A DNA stretch of 64,000 nt from Paraspadella gotoi (Eukaryota > Chaetognatha): assembly GCA_051294375.1 (NCBI GenBank), contig CM119265.1, positions 25,862,767-25,926,766 of the forward strand. The letters are read 5' to 3'. Both the position numbers and the translations under genes were made by a program. The notes below the pieces were generated by a model. The model saw only the letters and a program-made list of their open reading frames with translations. It did no database searches and was not told the DNA's origin. This document shows, piece after piece, positions 1 to 20,160 of this stretch. How positions within the stretch are numbered: the first letter of the stretch is position 1; every line of letters starts with the position of its first letter.

Positions 1-3000
1 ATCGAGGCTGTGAACGACGAGCAGGCCGTAGAATCCCTATTGAAAATCTGTGACCCGTGTAGGGTCGGCCACCCAGGTCGCCCGCAGTTTCAACAGTTTT
101 TGGAATCACACCTACTGTGAGGAGTACAAAACTTGCTGGAGTAAGCGACGACGCACGACGAAACCGACGACCGACGCAAAATTCGCTGGAATGGCCGGGT
201 GACGGACGACGACGACGACGCAGAACGGATGACGTAAGAGAAATGAATGACTGAAACAAAAGAAACGGAACGACACTACAGGGACAGTGAAAAAATGTGA
301 CATTACGGAAAGAAGAATTTTTTTGAAAGAAAATCAAACGAAAAAAGATGACAAAACGACTTTCATGAAGGTGAAAAATGACAAAGATATCTATTGTTGT
401 TGACAACAGGTGGCGCAAAAGGCCGGTGGACTAGAAAAAACTAGACGGGCAGGTGGGAGCAAGTATCCTAAAAAAGATCGTTTTTTACCCAAGAAAGGAC
501 GGAATATAAGATAAGGCAACGACGACGACGATAATAAACGATGAGCGACGACAGAAAAAACTGTTTTTCGCCGTTGAATGTTTAAGTTTTCGCGCCGAGC
601 ATCGTCTGACTGAATAACCGACGCCGGTGGGCCTGCGTTAACTTCGATAGACGTCCAACTTGGGCCCGCGCCGAAAATGACTTCGTTCTTACTGATAACA
701 ATCAGTGAAGCTTTTGGGATGAAAACTCTGAAAACTTTTGCATAGTTTATCTACGCTGGACTGTACTCTTTGGAAAATATTCTGCGTTTGTTATTCTTTT
801 TCAGTTTCAGCGTTTTGTAACCATCGTTTAAGCAGAGCGACTTGTTTTAGTTTTAATAGTCTAACAAAATAAAAGTTTGTTAAGAGGCAAAGACTAAAAA
901 AAACAAAAATTAAGAACAAACACTCGTTCAAATCTGGCGTCAAAGTAATATCTCAGATTGTAAAACAGCGAGGTTTTATTTCTGGACTTTTGACTTTTAG
1001 TTTTATATTCGTGGTACTTTTTTTCTTTTCTATACTTTTTTTCTTTCTTTTTTTTTCCTTGTTTTCTGTTGTTCTTTTTGACTTTTTTCATTGAGTCTTT
1101 TTTCTTTTAAGTGTTTGGCTCGATTTTTTTCTTCTTTCTTTTCGTCTTTATGTTTAAATCTTTTCCCTTCAAATGTTACTTCTTCATGAAATTCTAATTT
1201 TAAGTGGGCTTTTTTTCATACGCTAATAGAAGAATGCGATCTTTGTCTTTTTTTGATTTGCGGCCTAACAGCTTCCGACTTTCAGTTTGAGGACACGCCT
1301 GGAAAAACACGAACTTTCTCGAGTTATAGAACAATGAGGATTCCAAATGACAACAAACAGCAAAAGAACGATAGTTTCGCCATCTTGCACCGTTTCCACA
1401 TCAATTTCTCCGCCCGTCACTCCTCCCCCTCTCTTCCACGGAGATCCAGCTCGAGTCCAGGGTTTAACGGTTTTTCAATTACGCTTTTATCCTCATCTAT
1501 TCTTCTCACGTCCCTCTCTGCCGTTTCAGGCTTCGCTGTTACCCATTTTTTTACGCCCAATTTAGGCCGCTTTACATTTAGTATTTTATTTCCAAGACCA
1601 TTTTCCCCGTCTTTAACTTACATAGATTTCAGATGAGACTTACCTCGACCCTTGAGTTAGCAGTGGCGCCAGATGTGGGGCTTCGAAACCACGAACCCAG
1701 GATTAAGAGTCCCTGTGCTCGGTACCGGCAACCAGCAGATATTCAAAACGCTATAGGCCCTTAGGAATAAGCCCGTTTAGGACTACTAACTTAAGTTCAG
1801 GAAGGTAAAAAAATTAAGATTTTTTTCCTGAATTCAAAAATCACAAAACGGGAAGAATACACATTTAATTCCTCTCACAAAAGCGAAATCAATAAATGGA
1901 CCAAGAATTAAATCCGTAAATGTGGATAATTATGGAATAGATAAAACCCATCGCCATTGGATCGTTAACCGTTTAATGGAAAACTCTTTTAATTATATCT
2001 CACTTTTACACTTTTAAAAATTCGGCTTCGAAAAATTAAGTTTTTATCAGTTAATGATATACAAATTTTCAACCTATAAAAACTTTTTTAATCAGCAGAA
2101 CAGACCGAGGTCGGATCTGTTGATGAGTCGCCACAATCTAACAAAAAAATTTCGAACTTTTTTTAAATCCCCGAAACAAAGAACAAAAGACTCAAAGAAA
2201 AAGGAAATAAAATCTCTCTTCAACTTGTTAGCAAATGTCATGCGAGATGTATTCAAGACTACATGGAGAATCTCGGGGTTGGGAAATTGAGAAAAAGAGG
2301 AGGGGAGTCAGCGGGAGAGTTAAGGGAGGCGGAGGAAGAAGAGAGATGGAGAGAAGAGGAAGTTGAAATAAGGGCGGCAGAGAAATTACGCTAACTCGTG
2401 CAAACATCGTATGCCGACGAAAAAAAAAAAAATGAAAAAGAAAAAAAAAGGATAATAACCGGACGAAAAGTCGATATTACTTTCGGTTATTAAAGACTTT
2501 TTGAAAAAGAAACAAAACTTTCTTTTTCGACAAATCTTGAGGAGAAGCTGAGAAAATAAGAGAGAGAGAGAGAGGAGAGGAGAAGGAAGAAGAGAGGACG
2601 AGAGGAGAGAGAGAGAGAGAGAGTTCATTCATACGGTCATGCGAGATCGAAAGAATAAGAAAGTGCCTTCTAAAGATTAAAACTCCTTAACCCGATTTGA
2701 TTTTTTTCTTCCCTTCATTTATTCCGTCTTTTTGTGCAAATTTAATCCGATCTCCAAAAATCGAAAAAAAGAAATCTCTCCTTTTCTCCTCTTTACTCTT
2801 TCTCTCTTCATCATCTCTTCTCTCTCTCCTCTTCTACTCTCTCTCTCATCTTCTTCCCATTTTTTTTAATTTTGTCGTTTTCTGGTTATTTTATTTTCGA
2901 GATTTTTAAAATTTTATTTTCGCTTCCTGTATTTTCTTCCCAGACGCCAGCGAATCAAAGCCCCCCAGCGAAGCGACTTTCCCCCTCCTTAGATTCGCTG

Positions 3001-3771
3001 GAGGTCCCTCACCTCACTTTATAGCCCTCACCTATGCTAACCCTCTTACACCTTCATACTAAACCCCTCACCCTTGAGCTTCACACTTGCCCTAGATCTT
3101 AACCCTACCCTAAAATCTTTCCCCCTATCGACTCGCCATGCCTCATTACTCCTTGCCTTACCCTCCCTTACCTCACTCTTCACCCAACCAGTTTTCCTTC
3201 TCACCTCAATTCATCATTTGTAATCCCGCATTGTATTTCATTGTATTTCATTGTATCCCGATTGTCGTGTATTCACTTCCCACAACCAAAACTTATCGTA
3301 TCCACAACATTCCACGTGATTTTTATTTTAATTTTATTTTTATTTATTTTATTTAACCTCTTCAGGCACCTCACGATCTCCGGGCCTTTCTTTTCCCGCA
3401 CCCATATTTCACCCATCTCTCGAATTCTTTACTCATTCCTTGTGATTCGCGACATAGTTTTAATCATTCCTACGCATAACTGATTGTGGCCACTAAGTTG
3501 AATGAATAATTTGAATACTATTAATTATAGTATAGTCTATATATATCAATATTTTAAATCGAACGCCGTCTCATCCTCAAAATCTTCACGTGAGAAATAC
3601 GATATGCTTTTCACGTCACGATCAACGCGAGAGAGAGAGAGAGAGAGGAGGAGGAGCAAAGAGAGGAGAGAAGAGAGAGAGAGAGGAGCAACGAACAAAG
3701 TTTGTTTCCAAAGATTGAAAAAAAAATTTTTGCAATTTTTTGATCTCAATGAGAGAGAGAGGAGAGAGAGA

Positions 3772-3808
<37 letters not shown>

Positions 3809-3971
3809 AGAAGAAGGAATAATCTTGCCAAATAGCTCTTCAGAGACTAAGGCTTAATAATCCACTTCATCCAACGAGCCGAAACTCCGGCCTTGGCGAA
3901 CCTTCTTACCCGAAATGCCACAGTGAGTGTGGCATACAAACGTGGCGTGAAAGCGTGGCGTAAAAGCATGG
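1..3971. repeat. Large direct repeat, copy A (low-complexity, non-coding)
   Basis: This block reappears in the same order and orientation at about 9,586-13,858. Matching landmarks include the segment around 660-800 (pair near 10,200-10,320), the C-rich 'cctca' stretch at 2,940-3,130 (pair 12,055-12,230), the repeated attgtatttc motif at 3,230-3,265, and the segment 3,825-3,971 ending just after 'gtggcgtaaaagcatg'. The copies differ by very frequent one- to three-base indels more than by substitutions. Long GA and CT microsatellites sit at 2,560-2,625, 2,760-2,860 and 3,630-3,830. No open frame here has codon structure or recognisable protein content; all are read-throughs of simple sequence. 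The left border is cut by the window edge. Confidence 0.8.
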
Positions 3972-9585
<5,614 letters not shown>

Positions 9586-11873
9586 AGGTCTGGTGACGAG
9601 TGAAGCCGTGAATCCCTCAATCATCTGTGCATCTGTTTGAGTCGCCGGTTCGCCCGCCAGTTTTCACAGTTTTTTGGATCACAACCCATTTGACGACGAA
9701 ATCTGAAGAGAACGACACGACGCGACGACGACGACGAAAGTTCTGGAATGCCGGTTGGACGACGACGACGACAATGAGAACGACGACGAAGAGAATGATG
9801 ACCAAAAAAATAGAAAGGAACGACCAAAGGGCAGTGAAAAAATGTTGAAAAAAATCATGAAAAAATTTGAGGACATTCACGAATTGAAAAGAAAACCAAC
9901 GAAAAAGATGAACAAAACGACTTTCAATGAAGCGTAAAAATGACAAAAGAATTATGTTGATGACAACAATGACGCAAAAGGCCGGCTGACAGAAAAAAAC
10001 GAGGGCAGGTGGAAAAAAAGTCTTATCCTAAAAAAGATCCGTTTACCCAGACAAGGACGGAAAAAAGGGCAACGACGACGCACGATAATAACGACGACGA
10101 CTGAACAAGGAAACCTATTTTTCCGCGTTGATCGTTTAAAGTTTTTGCGGCATCGTCTCGCTATTAAACGACGCCTCGCCTCGTTAACTTCGTAACGTCA
10201 ACTGCCCGAAAATGACTTCGTCTACAGATAACATCAGTGAGCTTTGGGATGAACATATGAAAACTTTGCCTCGTTTACTAACGCTGGACTTACTCTTTGA
10301 TATATTTCTGCGTTTTTTACCTTTTCAGTTTCAGCGTTTGTACCATCGTTAACGAGCGACTTGTTTTAAGTTTTTAAAGTTAACCAAAATAAAAGTTTTT
10401 AAAAGAGCATGACTAAAAAAACAAAAATAAGAAAACACTTCGTCTCTAATCTTGGCGTCAAAGTTTCTCGATTTAAACGCGCAGGGTTTTTTTTGACTTT
10501 TGACTTTTTAGTTTTATATTTTGTCGTATTTTTTTCTTTTTTTCTTTTTCTTTTTTCTTTTTTTTTTTCCTTTTTTTCTTTTTTTCTTTTTTTCTTTTTC
10601 TTCTTTTTTCTTTAAGTTTTGGCTCGATTTTTTTTTTTTCTTTCTTTCTTCTTTATGTTTAAATCTTTTCCTTTCAATTTTACTTAATTCTAATTTTAGT
10701 GGTTTTATACGTATAGCGTCTTGTCTTTTTTTGATTTGCGGCCAAAAACTCCGACTTTCCCAAATTTGAGACCGCCCTGGAAAAAACTCGAACTTTCTCG
10801 AGTTATAGAAAATGAGATTCCATGACAGAGATACAAAACGCTATAGCTTTGGATAAGCTTAGGACTACTAACTTAGTTCAGAAAAAAAAATTAAGATTTT
10901 TTTCCGAATTCAAAAATCACAAACGGGAAGAATAACATTTAATTCCTCTCAAAATAGCGAAATCAATAAAATGGACCAGAATTAAATCCGTAATTGTCGG
11001 ATAATTATGCGAAAGATTAAAACCATCGCATTGGATCGTTAACCGTTTAATGGAAACTCTTTTAATTATATCTCACTTTTACTCCTTTTAAAAATTCGGG
11101 CTTCGAAAAATTAAGTTTTTATCAGTTAATGATATACAAAATTTTTCAAAACCTATAAAAACTTTTTTATCAGCAGAACAGACCGATCGATCTTTGATGA
11201 GTCGCCACATCTAAAAAAAAAAAAATTTGCTTTTTTTAAATCCCCGAAACAAAAGAACAAAAGACTCCAAAGAAAAAGGAAATAAAATCTCTCTCAACTT
11301 GTGCAAATGTCATGCGGAGATGTATTCAAGACTACAGGAGAATCTCGGGGTTGGGAAATGAGAAAAAGAGGGGGGAGTAAGCGGGAGAGTTAAGGGAGGC
11401 CGGAGGAAAGAGAGAGATGGAGAGAAGAGGAAGTTTAAATAAGGGCGGCGAGAGAAATTACGCTTAACTCGTGCCAAAATCGTAGGGACGAAAAAAAAAA
11501 AAATGAAAAAGAAAAAAAAAGGATAAAACCGACGAAAGTCGATATTTATTTCGGCGATTTTAAAGACTTTTTGAAAAAGAAAAAAAAACTTTCTTTTTTC
11601 ACAAAATCTTTGAGGGAGGGGAACATGAGAAAATAAAGAGAGAGAGAGAGAGAGAGAGGAGGAGAGGAGAGAGAGAGAGAGAGAGAGCGAGAAGAGAGAG
11701 AGAGAGAGGAGAGAGAGTTCAATTCATCGGTCATCGAGATCGAAACGATAATAAGGAACAGTCTTTAAGATTAAAAACTCCTTAACCCGATTTTGATTTT
11801 TTTCCTTCCCTTCATTTTTCGTTCTTTTTGTGCAAATTTAATCGATCTCAAATCGAAAAAAAGAAATCTCTCC

Positions 11874-11945
<72 letters not shown>

Positions 11946-12790
11946 CTCTCTCTCATCTTCTTTCCCATTTTTTTTTAATTTTTCGTTTCGGTTTATTTTA
12001 TTTTCGAATTTTTATTTTATTTTTCAGACTTCCTGTTTTTCTTTCCCAGACGCCAGCCGAATCAAACGCCCCCCCCGCGAAGACGACTCCCCCTCCTTAG
12101 ATTCGCTGAGGTCCCTCACCTCACTTTATAGCCCCTCACCTCATCTAACCCTCTTAAACCTTCATACCTAAACCCCTCACCCTTAGCTTCACCACTTGCC
12201 CCTAATCTTACCCTACCCTAAAATCTTTCCCCCTATCCGACTCGCCATGCTCTCATTACTCCCTTGCCCTTACCCTCCCTTTACCCTCACTCTTCACCAA
12301 ACCAGTTTTCCTTCTCACCTAATTCATCATTTGTATCCCGCATTGTATTCATTGTATTTCATTGTATCCCGATTGATTCCCGCATTGTATTCTCTTCCCA
12401 CAACCAAAACTTATCTTCCACAACATTCCACCGTATTTTTATTTAATTTTATTTTTTATTTTTATTTTATTTAATTCCTCTTCACGGCACCCTCACATCT
12501 CCGGGCCCTTTCTTTTCCCGCACCCATTTTCACCCATCTCTCGAATTCTTTACTCATTCCTTTGATTCCGCACAATAGTTTTAATCTTCCTCCATAACTG
12601 ATTGGGCCACTAAGTTGAATGAATAATTTGAATATCTATTATTATAGTATCAAGTCTATATATATCATATATTTTAAATCGACGCCGTCTCATCCTCAAA
12701 AATCTTCACGTGAGAAATACGATATGCTTCACGTCACGAATCAACGCGAGAGAGAGAGAGAGAGAGGATAGGAGAGAGAGCGAAGAGAAG

Positions 12791-12831
<41 letters not shown>

Positions 12832-12965
12832 ACTGAAAATCAAAGTCTGTTGGTTTTCGCCAAAAAAAAGAATTTTTTTGAAAAAAAAAATCTTTTTTTT
12901 CCTGCGAATAATTTTTTTTTTCGAATCCAAACTTCAAAACTACGAGAGAGAGAAGAGAGATTGAG

Positions 12966-13022
<57 letters not shown>

Positions 13023-13647
13023 AAGAGAGAGAGACAGAACTATCGAAGAGTTTAATTTCATAAAACACAAGTTTTTGTTTTCTTTCTTTTTTCTTATCTT
13101 ATCTAAAATCGAATGCTTTTCAAGTTGACAGTAAAACGGAAAAATTTTTCTACGATAAAAACGAAAAAAAAAGTGAACACACACGACACCGACGATATTA
13201 TTTAATTCCCCTCTTGTCAAGTCTGTCCGCTCTCACGTACTGACAATGTGAACGACCGCACCCGACAGTACAAAACGTCCGGCGATAATCGAATAAATTC
13301 GAAAACGCATTTCGTTCGTTCGAGCATCCCAAAGAATAAATTGCGTTTGTCCCCTCTTCTTTTTCGTTCCACTTTTTTGGATTTTCCAATTTTGATAAAC
13401 GACTTTTCCAGTTTTTGTGAATCACTTGGTGGAGTTAGGTATCACTTCTCTGCGTATCACTTGGCATAAATTACTGCGATTTTTTCGCATGTACGAGACT
13501 GTGTGATTTGATTGGTCTTAATTGTACTTTATCACTTTACACATGACATTTTCTTTCGTTGCAATAGTATGTTATATTTTCTCTGATTTCTTTTCTCCTA
13601 AACGTAATATCATTTGCATATTTCACTCTCCCAATGCATTAATATTT

Positions 13648-13708
<61 letters not shown>

Positions 13709-13858
13709 ACCCAAATAGCTCTTCAGAGGACTAAGGCTTAATAAATCCACTTATCCAAACGAGACCGAAACTCCGGCCTTGGGCGAACCTTCTTACCCGA
13801 AATGCCACAGTGAGTGTGGCATACAAACGTGGCGTGAAAGTCGTGGCGTAAAAGCATG
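9586..13858. repeat. Large direct repeat, copy B
   Basis: This is the second copy of the block at 1-3,971. It ends in the same short sequence as copy A ('gtggcgtaaaagcatg'), after which the two diverge abruptly. Copy B carries roughly 650-700 bases (about 13,030-13,710) that copy A lacks between the GA tract and the 'ccaaatagctcttcagag' segment. Indels relative to copy A occur every few tens of bases, including in non-repetitive stretches, which fits raw long-read error better than evolutionary divergence. No gene is supported. Confidence 0.8.
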
Positions 13859-13958
13859 TGCGCAGAACGCTAAAACACGACCCTTGTGCGGACGATGCGG
13901 CGGCTTAACTCGCTGCGCGACGCAACTTTGTCCCGGTTTATCCTAATTTCTCCCGGGG

Positions 13959-14001
<43 letters not shown>

Positions 14002-14095
14002 GGAGAGAGAGGACGGAGAGAGAGATGATCGAGAGAGAGAGACGAGAGAGAGATGTGACCGACCCTACTTACTGTTAAGCTCACTACGCGTTACG

Positions 14096-14120
14096 NNNNN
14101 NNNNNNNNNNNNNNNNNNNN
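14096..14120. other. Assembly gap (25 N)
   Basis: A run of exactly 25 Ns, flanked on both sides by the same five bases (ttacg). Together with the other N runs it marks joins in a noisy, gap-filled part of the assembly. Confidence 0.99.
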
Positions 14121-14349
14121 TTACGCCTTTAAACTAGGGAAGCATCTCTTTTTCTATGAATCCAGTTTTGCCTTCAGAGAAAAAATAATTAATCCTAGTT
14201 TCAAGAGTGGCGAGTGGATATTTAGGGTGGTGAATGGGGTGAAAAAGAGGAGGTTGGTAGTTCGAGAGCACCAAGAGGTTTTTCTCGGAGAAATTGAGCC
14301 GATTGGGGGAAAATGAGTCGGTCGAGGAGATTTAGCCGATCGGAGGAGA

Positions 14350-14528
14350 NNNNNNNNNNNNNNNNNNNNNNNNNNNNNNNNNNNNNNNNNNNNNNNNNNN
14401 NNNNNNNNNNNNNNNNNNNNNNNNNNNNNNNNNNNNNNNNNNNNNNNNNNNNNNNNNNNNNNNNNNNNNNNNNNNNNNNNNNNNNNNNNNNNNNNNNNNN
14501 NNNNNNNNNNNNNNNNNNNNNNNNNNNN
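14350..14528. other. Assembly gap (179 N)
   Basis: A run of 179 Ns. The left flank is a G-rich GA stretch with repeats like 'gccgatcggagg'. The right flank is A-rich and followed by an (ACGG)n run at about 14,650-14,684. Confidence 0.99.
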
Positions 14529-16156
14529 AAATAAAAGGATACGAGGATCGGAAATCAGGAAAAAAAAACGAAGTAAAGAAGCAGAAGGAAAAAAAATAAG
14601 TTGGGATTTATTAGGCGATGAAATATATGACGATGATGAAGAGAAGAAAGACGGACGGACGGACGGACGGACGGAGGGACGGACTTAAAAGACATTACGG
14701 AAAAAAAAGATGAAGAAGAAAAAGAATGAAATAAAGTAAAAGATGAATATTAAAAAGTTTATGAGAACAAAGATGATTATAATTGGGGAAATAATGCAAG
14801 AAATATGAGAGGCATAGTTGAGAAAGACAAAACGATGAAGATGAAGATTAACTAGAAAAAATATTGATGTAGATGATAATGACAAGAGAGAACAAGGAAA
14901 AACATATAAAAATATTAAAGGTTAAATGTACTCTTGGAAAATTAAAATGACAAAACAAAATATGTATTTTAAAGATTAGTATTTAGATTCGCTTTATCAT
15001 TCGTAGCAGAGACTGAGTTGAAAAGTTTAAAGTTATTTCTCATGAACTTCAAAGAATTCTTTTAATCAAATACTAATTTCTCTAATATACAAACTACCAG
15101 AATCATGCCTCTCAAAAATAGGATAAAACTAGAAATTATAAACAAATAATATACATACGATAAATAATATTAGATTAAAATAAACACAAAAAAATACCAA
15201 AAATAAATGAAATCATAAATGTTAAATGTTTTAAAATTAAAAAAAAAAAGCTATCGATAGTTAACCAAGTAATTTTGAAATTTTCATAATGAAAGGTGGG
15301 ATGGTAAAATTGACGGCGATAAAGACGACGTAATACTAATAGTCTGAAATGAAGGGGATAACAACAACAACAACAACAACGAGAGAAAACAACATCGACG
15401 TAATTGTAAGGAAAATGGTGAAGGGGGGGGGGAAAGCGATGACGGAAAAGTCGATATAGACCGAGGAAGGAATCAAGTCTTCGATTGAATTACAATGAGT
15501 AATAAAGAAAGAAAAGGTAGCGGAGGAGGGGAAAGGAACTCGAACCAGGATATTTATAGCTCAGAGAAAGAGAGAGAGGCGAGGAAAAGAACTTTATAAA
15601 CAAAGCGAGAAGAGGTTTTACATCACAAAGAGAAAGAAGGAACTTTTTGAGGGGAAGGGGGAAGCTTCTGGAAAAAGAGAAGAGATAAACAATTATTCAC
15701 CAGACGAAAAAAAATATATATATCGGAGCCTCGATCTTCACGGGGACATCACGAAGTAGGTCGCCGCTTATTGCAACCGGGTCACGTGCGAAAACGACAG
15801 ATATCGTAGTGGGGGGGGGCGAGAGGAAGGCGGCGGCGGCGTGACGGAGGTTCGAGCGTCAGATACGAAAAATGATTTTTTCGACTTTTGATACAAAAAG
15901 CGGTTAACGCTTGCCGAGACGATTAATTCTTTTTAACTTTCGCAACGCGGAGACATCAATGATCGATTTGTTGTCTGGGGAGATCGATTCCTCTTCGCGT
16001 TTTCTGTTCGACGGAGAGCGAGAATTTAAAAAAAATGTTTCGATCCAAAAGGAAAAAAAATTGTACGAATTAAAATTTCGAGATTTATCGAGAATGAAAA
16101 GTAATATTATAAAGAAAATTAAATGATATTGGAACAACTAATATAAAAATTATCCA

Positions 16157-16166
16157 NNNNNNNNNN
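16157..16166. other. Assembly gap (10 N) with duplicated flanks
   Basis: Ten Ns. About 76 bases immediately left (16,081-16,156) are repeated immediately right (16,167-16,242) with only a few differences. Unmerged overlapping contig ends explain this better than a biological tandem repeat. Confidence 0.97.
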
Positions 16167-16327
16167 CGAGATTTATCGGGAATGAAAAGTAATATTATAA
16201 AGAAAATTAAATGTTATTGGTACAACTGATATAAAAATTATCCATCCATTTAATAAATAGACTATCTTGCACCTGGGTTTTCAGGGGCATTGGTGGGTTA
16301 AGGCTTTCCTCTCTCTTACAAGATAAT

Positions 16328-16367
16328 GAGGCGACTTACCACCGGTCTCTCTCTCTAAAGTCGCCTC
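16328..16367. repeat. Short hairpin motif GAGGCGACTT...AAGTCGCCTC
   Basis: An inverted repeat with 10-11 base arms around a 'accaccggtctctctctcta' loop. Further copies lie at 18,378-18,415 (reverse orientation), 25,882-25,924, and a degenerate one at 60,880-60,932. The last lies in the clean part of the window, far from the large repeats, so the motif is genuinely dispersed. Confidence 0.7.
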
Positions 16368-19300
16368 AATAATAACACAGCAGTAACCCTCAATGATATT
16401 AAACTTAAAACGAGTAGCCAGTGAAAACTATCTACTTCTTGTTCCTTTTCCTCAAATTTCTACGTCAGGTTTTTCGTCGTCAGTAAGCCGGCGTAGTTGA
16501 ACAATTCGATTTTATTCCCGACGTCGCTGAGCCCAGCGCGACGGTCAGTCTGTCACCGAGGCGTGCGACAAACATCGCGAAAACGCGATGCGATAAAAAA
16601 AACCCCGAGTAGAGGGACAAAGATAGCGAGTATGAACTCGCCGCGGAAAAAAAAAGTGGTTGCGGATCGAAAGTCAATTTTTCGCGCGTAATTTGATTTA
16701 TTCCTTTCCACAGGAAAATTTTTTTTCTCTCGTGGACTCCGAATCGAGAGGAAAAAAAACCAACCTCAAAAGCGGGATCTGAAAAAAAGAGAGAAGAGAA
16801 GAGAGATATTTTAGTGAAATTGTAGAAAAGTAGTACGCATTTCTAGAAATCGCCAAAGTTTTCTAAGAAATTCGTTGCACTTTAAGTTGCGTGCCGATTT
16901 CGAAAGATTTAAACGTCAATGTGGAAATAGTTTGGCTAATGGTTACTAGTCTAACAGTCATTACATGCGATTTTATCCAATTAAAAAGGCTTTGATCCGA
17001 TTTTAATTAAATGTTCATTAATCGACCGCGCAAATTTCGTCTATTTTTGGGTTATATAATCGTCATATTTGTTGAGGACAGCGTCGGCGGTTCCGGCATT
17101 ACCTTCGGCGGCTTTCGCGCCCCGAATTTTTCCCAACCGCATTGGTTTTTTTTCTTCTAAGTTTTATTTTTTTTTATTTTTTCGCGAGACAGAAGAGAGT
17201 TGGAAGAAATTGGATCTTTTCGGAAATCCGCGCCTTTTTATATTTCAAAGTTGTTCGATCGAAATCGCTTTCGAGAAAAAAAAAAGATGATTCAAAAGAG
17301 AGTGATGCGAGAGAGAGGAGAGAGAGAGAGACGAGAGAGGAGAGAGAAAGAGAGAGAATGTCGCCGATATAAAAATTAATCCCTTTCGTCCATCCGAATG
17401 AAGGTCCCAAAACTTGAGGCAACCGGAACGCGGCGTCGTCTGGTTCGTCGTCGTCGTTCGTCGGTCGTCGGTGTCATGGTCGTTAACGGCTGGAGAATTC
17501 TCGATCGCGAAAAAAAAATTGGAGGGCGAATCGAAAAAGACTGAAAAAGTCCCTTGACGGCGAAAGATCGGGGGGGAAAATTGAGTTGATGGTGAAAAAT
17601 GACTAAGATAAAAATGGTGAGGTCAGGAATTTGAAAAAGAACGGGAAAGTATGTTTACACATAACAAGCGTAAAAAGAATGTGCAAAAAGAAGAAAGAAG
17701 TTAAGTCATAAATGAGATGGTGAAGACAATTTTTTATGCCCAAATTTGGATTTTTGCCCTCTGATAAAACAGACAGAAATTGATTCTGGGGAAGCAAAGC
17801 TAATTAATGAGCGAAAGACCAAAAAACAAGAGAATTCATTGCAAATTTCCAAGCTTTAAGGCCTGTTAGTCATAGGCCCTTATTTTTTAGAGCATTAGGT
17901 AGTAAGTTCATCAGTTCCGTGGGCAATATTGCTTCTCGTTTTCTTAAATATTATTATAAATTTCTCTCAAAACTACTTCGTCGCTGTGTTGTTGTTTTCA
18001 TGACATCGGGGGAAAATTTACCGATATCACCCAAAATTAAAAAAAAAAATCCTAATAAAATAAAAAAAAGGTTCGGACGTTTGCAACGGACAAGCCCGCG
18101 CCGGATCGGGCAAAATCAGTGAGGATTCATTCACTGGCGGTTGAGTTGAAACTGACTCGGCTCCAGTAGGCGGGGCGGAATTACCCACTAATAAAATGGA
18201 GCGTGAAGTCACAGTAAATTAATCGATATTGTTGTTTATCTTTTACGCACTAAAGAATAGTCGAAACCATTTCTGCGAATGACGTAGAAATTTGAGAAAA
18301 GGAACAAAGAAGTAGATAGTTTTCACTGGCTATCGTTTATGTTTAATATCATTGAGGTACTGCCTGTGTTTATTATTGAGGCGACTTTAGAGAGAAGACC
18401 GGTGGAAGTCGCCTCTTATGCTTGTAAAGAAGAGGAGCCTAACCCACCAGCCCTGAAAACCCAGGTGATAGATAGTCTATTTATTAAATGATGAAATAAT
18501 TTTATTATTCAGTATGTCCCATATACAATTTTAATTTTCTTTATAATATAACTTTTCATTCTCCGATAAATCTCGAAATTTTAATTCATACTAATTTTTT
18601 TCCTTTGGATCGAAACATTTTTTTTAATTCTCGCTCTCCGTCGAACAGAAACGCGAAGAGGATCGACTCCCAGACAACCAAATCGATCATTGATGTCTCC
18701 CGTTTGGCGAAAGTTAAAAAGAAATTAATCGTCTCGCCAAGCGTCTAACCGCTTTTTCAAAGTCGCAAAAAATCATTTTCGTTGACCGCTCGCCTCCGTC
18801 ACCCGCGCCGCCCCTTGCCTCTCGCCCCCCCCCCATACGATACCTGATCGTTCGCACGTGACCCGGTTGGCAATAAGCGGCGACACTACTTTCGTGATGT
18901 CCCCATGAAGACCGAAGGCTCCATATAATAATTTTTTTTTTCGTGGTGAATAATTGTTTATCTCTCTCTTTTTCCCAAAGAACTTCCCCTTCGCTCCCCT
19001 CAAAAAGTCCTTCTTCTCTTTGTGATGTAAAACCTCTTTCCTTCTGTTTATAAATTCTTTTCCTCGCCACTCTCTCTTTCTCTGAGCTATAAATATCCTG
19101 GTTCGAGTTCCTTTCCCTCCTCCGCTACCTTTTTTTCTTTATTACTCATTGTAATTCAATCGAAGACTTGATTCCGTCCTCGGGTCATATCGACTTTTCC
19201 GTCATCTTCCCCCCCTTACCATTTTTCCTTACAATTCGTCGATGTGTTTTTCTCTCGTTGTGTTGTTGTTGTTGTATCCCTTCATTTCAGACTATAGAAT

Positions 19301-20160
19301 TACTCGTCTTTATCGCCGCAATTTTACCATCCCCTTTCCATTTATGAAATTTCAAAATTACTTGGTTATAACTATCGATAGCTTTTTTTTTTTATTTAAA
19401 AATCATTTATGATTTATTGTTGTATTTTTGTGTTTAATTTTAATCAATATTATTTATCAGTATGTATATATTGTTATAATTTCAGTTTATCCCTATTTTT
19501 GAGAGGCATGATCTGGTAGTTGTATATTAGAGAATTAGTAATTTGATTAAAGAATATTCTTTGAAGTTCATGAGAAAGTAACTTTAAGAGAAAACGTCGT
19601 CTTTTCCATGGTGGCTCGGATTTCGAATAAATTTAGGTACCATTCGACGTGGAAATTACTCTAGTTACTGAAATAAAATTCATTCAAATCGGTCACGCGG
19701 TCAAAAGTTATGGACAAAAATGGAGAAAATAGGCCTTCCGATGGGATCAACTTTCGCCGCTCAAACGAGCGAAAAAAAGTGGGTTAATAAGATTGAACGT
19801 ACGTAGTCTAACTTTAGTCCGACGGAATCGACGGTAAAGCCGAAATCCTCGTTCGGGCTGAATAGAAAATAAGAGTGTAAATTACGGAGCTGACTACGGA
19901 AAGAAAATGTGATATTAGGAAAACAATTCAGATCGTTTCAGATCGGCGTCGTTATTAACGACGCCGATTCTGACGACGTGAATACTCTCCACAAAGACGT
20001 CAAACACGCGTGGTGAAGCCGATACGGCGACGTCAATGTCATGCACTTTATATCGGTTATTTGCTAGCACATACCAAATGAAATAAGTTGAATGCAATCA
20101 ATTTTCATTTCCTAAGAATATTTAATCACTTTAAAAACAGAAAAAGTTTGATTAACCCAC

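Larger units (their letters stand above)
14998..16437 (+). repeat. Third, direct-orientation copy of part of the inverted-repeat arm
   Basis: This segment runs from 'gagttgaaaag...ttatttctcatgaactt' to 'cctcaaatttctacgtca'. It matches about 24,650-26,035 directly and about 18,290-19,600 in reverse complement. At 16,437-16,460 it joins the sequence that begins the left arm of the large inverted repeat ('tttcgtcgtcagtaagccgg'). The match is broken by a 10-N gap at 16,157-16,166 and by a short duplication across that gap. Nothing in it looks coding. Confidence 0.75.

Noticed and set aside
2940-3130. C-rich 'aaccctaccctaaaa' stretch as telomeric repeat
   Set aside because: No regular period and no known telomere unit; it recurs only as part of the 4 kb direct repeat.
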